A stretch of DNA of 25,629 nucleotides from a virus, in IMG/VR virus record IMGVR_UViG_3300020474_001196, positions 1 through 25,629 of that record, one strand, 5' to 3'. A program made the translations under genes and the position numbers. Shown piece by piece: positions 21,801 to 25,629 of the stretch; position 1 is the stretch's first letter; each line of letters begins with the position of its first letter. The notes beneath the pieces were generated by a model that made no database searches, was not told the DNA's origin, and saw only the letters and a list, made by a program, of their open reading frames with translations.

Positions 21801-22905
21801 TTAAGATGTCACCTTTAGTTGTTAAGAGTGCTGCACTATCACCTATAGCAAATGCTTGCCACATGGTAACAGCAGTACCAGGTTGAACATTTAAGTTAGA
21901 AGATGCAACAGAAACATATGCAGAACTTGAGTACTCAACTAAGTCACCTTGCTCATAGTAATTAGAGTTACTCCAAGTACCTCTCCATTTTTGTCCTCTA
22001 ACAAGTAGAGACCAACCATTTTGTCCAGTATCAACATCAGTAATACCAGCACCGATTGGTGGTGTGTCGTTATTAATTATTAATTGGTCAGCAATATAAG
22101 AGTTACCACCGTAGGTAACAATCTGACCTTTACCATATTGTTTTGTCTTATCGTATGTCGCACCAGATCCAGTACCAATACCTTGAACTAAGTTAGACCA
22201 TAGAGCTGGGTTTTGGTTTGGCTGATCTCCTCTTGGGTTAGTACCTATAGCAACATAAGCAGAACCACTAAATTCTACGAGGTCTCCTCTCTCATATCTT
22301 GCACTAGAATCATACTCTCCTTTACCCTCTATTCCGTTAGAGAATGGAGCAAAGTTTGCTGCAGGAGGGAAGAATCCGTCTGATCCAACACCTGAAATAT
22401 CATGTGGGGATGTTGATACACCAGTGGCAGTCTGGTCTGATGGTGATTGGAATGGTGATGTAACACGATATAGTTGAGGACCATATTCAACTACATCATT
22501 AATACCATAGTAAGTATCAGTAGCAAAGGCACCTCTAAAGTTTACGCCCTCTGCATAGATATCCCAATACTGTGGGTAGTCGTTTGCGTACCAGTTACTT
22601 TGAATACCAGTTGAAGTATTCTGTGCTGTACAAATGTATAGGTTACCACCTTCTTTAACGATATCCTGGACAACATATCCAGTACTCACCGTTAGATCTC
22701 CAGCGAAGTTCTGACCTGTAAGGTGCAAACTCCAGTATGCTGAGTCGTTTGGGAAGCCTGTAGCACTAGCGTCAGAAGTATGGTTAACAGTACACACATA
22801 TGAACTAGCACCGTATTTAACGATGTCATCTATTACATATGCGGTAGATGCTGCCCATGCTCCACGCCAGTTGAACTTCAGTCTGCCAAGTCTAAATTCT
22901 GCCAT
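18892..22905 (-). CDS. Large tail fibre protein with six carbohydrate-binding-like repeats and beta-helix region
   Basis: The 1337-residue protein starts MAEFRLGRLKFNWRGAWAAS. Six degenerate modules of the pattern W/F-x-G-x(4-6)-Y-x(3)-D-x-V-x-Y-x-G-x-x-Y occur at about residues 13-38, 67-92, 123-148, 195-220, 249-272 and 308-333; this resembles CBM5/12-type sugar-binding repeats. TTKGDILTRDGTGPSRQGIG (362-381) is a common fibre linker. TKIYFIDAQQGSNDNSGLTP (404-423) opens a pectate-lyase-like beta-helix of several hundred residues. The C-terminal ~250 residues include KIFFVSTDQGGNFRVGEYFS and a final beta-sandwich-like FELVFYDGTQGWRIITI. The layout is that of a receptor-binding fibre or baseplate-attached spike. 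A terminator follows the gene. Confidence 0.8.
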   Translation of the reverse strand: MAEFRLGRLKFNWRGAWAASTAYVIDDIVKYGASSYVCTVNHTSDASATGFPNDSAYWSLHLTGQNFAGDLTVSTGYVVQDIVKEGGNLYICTAQNTSTGIQSNWYANDYPQYWDIYAEGVNFRGAFATDTYYGINDVVEYGPQLYRVTSPFQSPSDQTATGVSTSPHDISGVGSDGFFPPAANFAPFSNGIEGKGEYDSSARYERGDLVEFSGSAYVAIGTNPRGDQPNQNPALWSNLVQGIGTGSGATYDKTKQYGKGQIVTYGGNSYIADQLIINNDTPPIGAGITDVDTGQNGWSLLVRGQKWRGTWSNSNYYEQGDLVEYSSSAYVSVASSNLNVQPGTAVTMWQAFAIGDSAALLTTKGDILTRDGTGPSRQGIGTQGTFLRVSSTDEVEWQYAGQRTKIYFIDAQQGSNDNSGLTPDDAWQNISYASTAAQKVSNITNFVYDNTSGIATVTAANHGLFPRGDIRLSGIAFTCAPGFSGLTTTIFPDGTQGFYFKVDSVTDSDTFVTNVSISTIAHTYVSGGTVTDSSPVIIKLSAGVFSEELPITLPKNFSIAGDVLRGSTIQPAPGISTEGVIPNARQTMFFVSDSTTVQAITMRGLQGFDYDVNDPFETDKWQIKTGVGTTACGVYFRLNPTDPILNRSPYIKDCTAFSDVCLDGTGHQGAIGIFIEGGVHNLAPEGAGGKSMVFDAFTNIHSGGVGFFLEDDALAEIVSSFTYYCAFGYVSDDGSEIRSLSGNNSYGTYGAIACGFSTLETPRFGRMFGDKMTTVVGTYVGTLAVGATMRGTVSGARAELTNDQSASDAIYFKYFVGFGNTFLDAADINPAVGIGTTVFTPGEYVEVDSVGAGATGYFRMGTGSNAANGQADILFEVTGLSTTPIVGDALGFTTVGMGFSDTNTYILRAITNYVAGNNYTPSAGSYNPSTGIVQLTSNNHGMMVGDKIQLTPNSLTFTCSLDGGVAQKTYPRATGTGVNAGKADPLHRTLVALSATTVNTFSFQSLENIPSTNTSAHTFVSAATNAVQQANGRATINVAPGKGSAPKSFDNQEFAMRSKFSKLRLTGHDFLLIGTGNTAQTNYPNTDENTASQGNETNVTNSGKIFFVSTDQGGNFRVGEYFSVNQLTGAATLDASAFNLSGLTELRLGAIGGQIGEAINEFSSDELMSGDSNQACPTEKAVRGFLTRGKMDSTSGILVPPRGSQAGRPTGNALLNGGLRYDTDTNSYEYYNGSNWLPVGAYQNVDATSGVTASNKQQIFCNTTGGGFTVTLPSSPIKGDSIRFFDVTKSFDSNALTIGRNGNPIMGDAADLTVNTEGAAFELVFYDGTQGWRIITI

Positions 22906-22918
22906 TGTTAGTTACTCG

Positions 22919-23269
22919 TTAAACAGGTCCAGTGTATGAATGGGTTCCATTGACTTGAAGGATTAAGTATCCATCAGAATCTAGGAAATAATTTAAGTTA
23001 CGACGATCAAATCGTATCTGTTGATATTTATCTTGCGGATTATTGGCAGTCGCCTTTTGCTCAGTAACTTCCTCAACATAATCCTCATAATCTCCAAACT
23101 CTTCAACTTGCGTTCCATCGAGTCGGAATGGTTCAAAGCTTTCAGTGGTAGAAGCAGTGCTCACCTTAGTAAGGTATAGCATAGAATACTCATCTCTTCT
23201 CAAAGCATAAACAAAATGCCCTGTAGAGTCTTGAGGTTGGAAATGTGCGTTGCTTAATGTTAATGCCAT
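22919..23269 (-). CDS. Small virion structural protein candidate (116 aa)
   Basis: The protein begins MALTLSNAHFQPQDSTGHFV and YALRRDEYSMLYLTKVSTAS, has an acidic middle (EEFGDYEDYVEEVTEQ), and ends with LNYFLDSDGYLILQVNGTHS. I recognise no domain. It lies between two fibre-type genes with gaps of 13 bp and 1 bp, so it is almost certainly cotranscribed with them and may be a connector, head-fibre or fibre-attachment component. Beta-rich composition fits a structural role. No catalytic or membrane features are visible. Confidence 0.6.
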   Translation of the reverse strand: MALTLSNAHFQPQDSTGHFVYALRRDEYSMLYLTKVSTASTTESFEPFRLDGTQVEEFGDYEDYVEEVTEQKATANNPQDKYQQIRFDRRNLNYFLDSDGYLILQVNGTHSYTGPV

Positions 23270-23270
23270 T

Positions 23271-23741
23271 TTAACTAACTATTCTCCAATAACTACCTGT
23301 CCATAAAAACATAACGGTTACACCTGAAACATCTAAGTTTACAGGTCCATCATCAATGTTTCCTATCGCATCCTTAAATTGATGGCTGGCTGAAGTCAAT
23401 GTAACATTATTTATATTCCAACTTTGGCCACCGTCTGCTATCTCAATGCTGTCTCCAGCTGATAAGTTGACCTGTGGCATAGTGGCATTGATAACACCAC
23501 CATTGGTATCAGCAAGGTATCTCTTATTCACAACAAGTTGTGTTGATAGAGGACCAGTCAACTGTGCGAAGACAGGAGTTGCACCAGTAGCAGCTTGTGC
23601 TACGGTTTCAACAGCGTTGCCACTTCTAATGTAGATCTTTTGGTCTACAATATTAATAGCCATTTCTCCATCTTCCAGATCATTAAGACCAGGAATCTGA
23701 CCCTGCGTAATACTTCGTTTTGGTTTAATGCGAGTCGGCAT
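23271..23741 (-). CDS. Fibre-type protein with Mtd-N-like N-terminal domain
   Basis: Residues ~8-46 (RSITQGQIPGLNDLEDGEMA followed by INIVDQKIYIRSGNAVETV) match the pattern G..P.L..L..GE.AIN..D.K.Y... found at the N-terminus of many phage fibre proteins and of the Bordetella phage major tropism determinant. The rest is beta-rich: QLVVNKRYLADTNGGVINAT and LSAGDSIEIADGGQSWNINN resemble a trimeric fibre head, and VTVMFLWTGSYWRIVS ends it. At 156 residues it is a short fibre or adaptor. It is the first gene of the structural block and has an AATAAATA late-promoter-like box upstream. Function: virion structural, receptor-binding possible. Confidence 0.7.
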   Translation of the reverse strand: MPTRIKPKRSITQGQIPGLNDLEDGEMAINIVDQKIYIRSGNAVETVAQAATGATPVFAQLTGPLSTQLVVNKRYLADTNGGVINATMPQVNLSAGDSIEIADGGQSWNINNVTLTSASHQFKDAIGNIDDGPVNLDVSGVTVMFLWTGSYWRIVS

Positions 23742-23769
23742 TACAAGATTTTATAGTATTGCTTCTAGT

Positions 23770-23777
23770 TATTTATT
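23770..23777 (-). promoter_or_regulatory. Late-promoter-like box AATAAATA
   Basis: AATAAATA on the minus strand lies 29 bp before the ATG of the Mtd-N-like fibre gene and just after the stop of an oxygenase gene. It is flanked by the inverted repeat TTCTA/TAGAA, which could form a small hairpin around the box. Confidence 0.5.
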
Positions 23778-24261
23778 AGAAGTAATTAACCGCTAATACA
23801 AACCGTGCTTTTTCGTTTGTGCAGTTCGTACTATTATGTGGTGTAGATCCATCAAAAATTACATTTCTATTAGCAACACTTTCTATCTTAGTTCCGTCTT
23901 CCATCTTAGTATATCCATCGTTGTCATTAAAATATAACAGTGCTGCATTATGACTATACTCAAAGTCTACATGAGGATCATGCTCAATAAATTTTCCTTG
24001 ATTAGGATACAATAAAACTCTTGCTCTAATTATAGACTTAACATTTAAAACTTTGATTAGATAATCATCTAATGGTTCCATGAAAGAACTTACTGGAGAG
24101 AATCTTTCATATAATCTATGCACAAAATAAAAATGCTCGTTATTATTTTCCCAAGGATTTGCTACTCTTGCTTGATACTCCCAAGGAAAGTTATGACCCA
24201 TCACAACTCCTTGTAGCATAGAAAAATATTCTTTCTCAAGAGTGTCGTCAGTAATTCTCAT
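23776..24261 (-). CDS. Fe(II)/2OG oxygenase, prolyl-hydroxylase-like
   Basis: The 161-residue protein contains HDPHVDFEYSHNAALLYFND (residues 94-113) with the iron motif H97-V-D99, then FDGSTPHNSTN with the distal H142 and ARFVLAVNYF with the 2OG-binding R153. The first half (FYFVHRLYERFSP and the following LDDYLIKVLNVKSII) is the usual helical entry of the fold. The gene overlaps the preceding oxygenase gene by four bases (ATGA), so two oxygenases of different subfamilies are translated together. The substrate is not visible. Confidence 0.8.
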   Translation of the reverse strand: MRITDDTLEKEYFSMLQGVVMGHNFPWEYQARVANPWENNNEHFYFVHRLYERFSPVSSFMEPLDDYLIKVLNVKSIIRARVLLYPNQGKFIEHDPHVDFEYSHNAALLYFNDNDGYTKMEDGTKIESVANRNVIFDGSTPHNSTNCTNEKARFVLAVNYF

Positions 24262-24824
24262 GGTTCAAATAAATTAAAAGCAATTGAAAATCTAGGTTCA
24301 TCAGAATAACTCATACTAACATGATGATATAAAGAACCAGGAAACAAATACATGCCACCCTCAACAGGTGGTATGGTAATATTAGTATGTTGTATAGGAG
24401 CAAAGTTATGTTCATCTAGATGATGAAAAATTAATTCTCCTGATTGTTTTGGACAACTAACCCAGAAAACTCCAGCAAGCACACAACCAGGATGTGTGTG
24501 ACTTACATTATAGTTATGCTTGTAATTTATATTGAACCACATGTTAGATAGTTGTGGTTCAAATTCAAAAGAAGTCTCATCATGATTACGATACTCTTCT
24601 ACCAAGTCTAAGATTCTTGGACTCATGTAATTAAGAAATGGTGCGAAGGCATCCATCTCCCAAAAATCATCAGGACTTTGATACCCATCTATATTACTCC
24701 TACTATTGGTTGGATAAGTTTTAGCATAGTTAGTCATCCATGCTACTAAATCATCTTTAACCAAATCAAATTGAGAATCATATGACTTCGCAATTACTGT
24801 AGGAAATATAGTATGGGTGGTCAT
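24258..24824 (-). CDS. Fe(II)/2-oxoglutarate-dependent oxygenase, TIGR02466 family
   Basis: The 188-residue protein is a textbook TIGR02466-type member. It starts HTIFPTVI, has MWFNINYKHNYNVSHTHPGC (95-114) with H109 and H111, AGVFWVSCPKQSGELIFH (117-134) as the SGVYYV-like core, LFPGSLYHHVS (160-170) with H167/H168, and EPRFSIAFNLFEP with R178 as the 2OG arginine. It overlaps both neighbours by four bases. Enzymes of this type are abundant in cyanophages but their substrates are unknown. Confidence 0.88.
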   Translation of the reverse strand: MTTHTIFPTVIAKSYDSQFDLVKDDLVAWMTNYAKTYPTNSRSNIDGYQSPDDFWEMDAFAPFLNYMSPRILDLVEEYRNHDETSFEFEPQLSNMWFNINYKHNYNVSHTHPGCVLAGVFWVSCPKQSGELIFHHLDEHNFAPIQHTNITIPPVEGGMYLFPGSLYHHVSMSYSDEPRFSIAFNLFEP

Positions 24825-25021
24825 AAACCTTTTCTAGATCTATTCTGTATTATTATTCTATCGTTAGCATGGTCTGGTATGAATTCTAAAGTATCATTGT
24901 GTGGCCACATCATCTCTTCATACAAAGCATTGAGACGATCCATGTCCTCCCATAGATCATTAACAGAATCTTTAGGTGTTGGTCTAAACCAATCCTCTTC
25001 TGGTTCTAAATTACCATGCAT
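24821..25021 (-). CDS. Small conserved phage protein (66 aa)
   Basis: The product starts MHGNLEPEEDWFRPTPKDSV, continues NDLWEDMDRLNALYEEMMWP and ends DHANDRIIIQNRSRKGL. The centre is an acidic amphipathic helix. GGAGGT lies upstream at an appropriate distance from the ATG at 25021. I know of similar small proteins in T4-like cyanophages only as hypothetical proteins. It sits one base after the PurC-like gene and overlaps the oxygenase start by four bases, so it is expressed with both. Confidence 0.65.
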   Translation of the reverse strand: MHGNLEPEEDWFRPTPKDSVNDLWEDMDRLNALYEEMMWPHNDTLEFIPDHANDRIIIQNRSRKGL

Positions 25022-25022
25022 G

Positions 25023-25538
25023 TTAAGATACCTCCAATAGATGTTTTAGTATATATTTGTGTGCTCCAATGAGATACTTATTATCTACATTGTTTTTCCA
25101 AATTGTCATGTTATCAATATCTAAATCGTGAAGAAGGAAACGACCATCATCATCTTTACCAAACCCTGCTTCAAAATCAACTAGAGTAAAACCAATCTGT
25201 TGAAACAAATCTTTCAGTATATAATCTATGTCTATTATTCTCATAACATATGGTTCAACTCGATAACCCATCAACCTTACTCTATCAAATGTAAGTAAAG
25301 GAGTCTTGTCAGTCTTTAAAAAGAACTCAACAATAGGAGCATGATGTCCTTTACCACCATCAGCATGTGCTGTTTCTTTTACATGAAAAATATTCTGACC
25401 ATCTTCTATACCTATAGTATCTGTGACCATAGAACCAGTAGCATAGTTTCTACAAACAACTCTGAACGGATGCTCAGTAGTCTGACCATATAGTATGTTA
25501 TTTTTTTCTAGAATTTGTTGTAACTCTGGGTTAATCAT
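25023..25538 (-). CDS. purC: SAICAR synthetase-like protein (PurC), lacking the N-terminal lobe
   Basis: The 171-residue protein matches the central and C-terminal part of PurC. FRVVCRNYATGSM (25-37) is the VVVRNYAAGS motif and APIVEFFLKTD (67-77) the PIVEFYYK motif. LFQQIGFTLVDFEAGFGKDD (111-130) corresponds to LVDFKLEFG, and LLHDLDID (135-142) replaces the ADEISPD motif. PurC joins CAIR and aspartate with ATP in purine synthesis. A normal enzyme has about 235-240 residues; here the ~70-residue N-terminal ATP-binding lobe is absent and DFKLEFG has become DFEAGFG, so activity is doubtful. The start ATG overlaps the end of the upstream gene by 8 bp. Confidence 0.8.
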   Translation of the reverse strand: MINPELQQILEKNNILYGQTTEHPFRVVCRNYATGSMVTDTIGIEDGQNIFHVKETAHADGGKGHHAPIVEFFLKTDKTPLLTFDRVRLMGYRVEPYVMRIIDIDYILKDLFQQIGFTLVDFEAGFGKDDDGRFLLHDLDIDNMTIWKNNVDNKYLIGAHKYILKHLLEVS

Positions 25539-25629
25539 TTTTCTTTAACTCCTTCATGTATTCTTCTCTACCATCTTTAGTAAAGACACCTTTCTCATAA
25601 TCAAAGTAAGGATGTGGAGCAGCAGAAAC
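25531..25629 (-). CDS. C-terminal end of an unknown gene (partial)
   Basis: The window's right edge cuts this gene. The last 32 residues are visible: SAAPHPYFDYEKGVFTKDGR followed by EEYMKELKKND, ending at TAA 25533-25531, eight bases inside the PurC-like gene. The segment is charged and does not resemble the PurC N-terminal lobe. No function can be assigned. Confidence 0.6.
   Translation of the reverse strand, partial: VSAAPHPYFDYEKGVFTKDGREEYMKELKKND

Noticed and set aside
25531-25629. Partial upstream gene considered as the missing N-terminal lobe of PurC
   Set aside because: Its visible residues do not match the PurC N-terminus and it ends in another frame overlapping the PurC-like start.
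1-25629. tRNA, rRNA, integrase, transposase or attachment sites
   Set aside because: Intergenic gaps are all under about 90 bp once small genes are placed, and no cloverleaf, recombinase motif or terminal repeat was seen.

Overview
The window looks like part of the genome of a T4-like marine cyanophage (cyanomyovirus infecting Prochlorococcus or Synechococcus), or a close relative. The evidence is: AT-rich DNA; genes packed tightly on one strand, often with ATGA stop/start overlaps; TATAAATA-type late promoters; very large modular tail or fibre proteins; many Fe(II)/2-oxoglutarate (2OG) oxygenases; and auxiliary genes such as a PurC-like protein, a glutaredoxin and a cyanobacterial YRG-repeat (DUF4278-like) miniprotein. 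I see no integrase, tRNA, rRNA, CRISPR or transposon. All genes but one are on the minus strand, so transcription runs from high to low coordinates.

Layout from right to left. (1) 25629-23776: the end of an unknown gene, a short PurC-like protein, a small conserved protein and two 2OG oxygenases. (2) 23741-17132: a structural block with an Mtd-N-like fibre protein, a small structural protein, a 1337-residue fibre with six N-terminal carbohydrate-binding-like repeats and a beta-helix-like body, an extremely cysteine- and glycine-rich adhesin candidate, and a protein ending in a tail-assembly-chaperone-like domain. (3) 17048-10935: a glycan cassette with two 2OG oxygenases, a GT9/heptosyltransferase-like protein, a NodU/CmcH-type carbamoyltransferase, separate HldE-like adenylyltransferase and kinase genes, a HAD phosphatase and a cupin. 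(4) 10178-10957: the only plus-strand gene, an HldD-like ADP-heptose epimerase with its own host-type promoter. (5) 10107-5191: a 1638-residue structural protein with an apparently intact subtilisin (S8) triad. (6) 5240-2168: tandem 2OG oxygenases, glutaredoxin, small conserved phage proteins and an NAD-dependent sugar epimerase. (7) 2121-1: small conserved phage genes, one apparently frameshifted, another 2OG oxygenase, and the start of an FmdB-like gene.

The main story is a sugar-nucleotide and glycan-modifying cassette lying between virion tail genes. The visible steps cover most of the ADP-heptose pathway (kinase, putative phosphatase, adenylyltransferase, epimerase, putative transferase) plus O-carbamoylation; only the GmhA isomerase is not seen. 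With seven 2OG oxygenases in 25 kb, this suggests the phage modifies a surface glycan or its own fibres. Family assignments come from motifs read by eye; the target of the cassette is inference.
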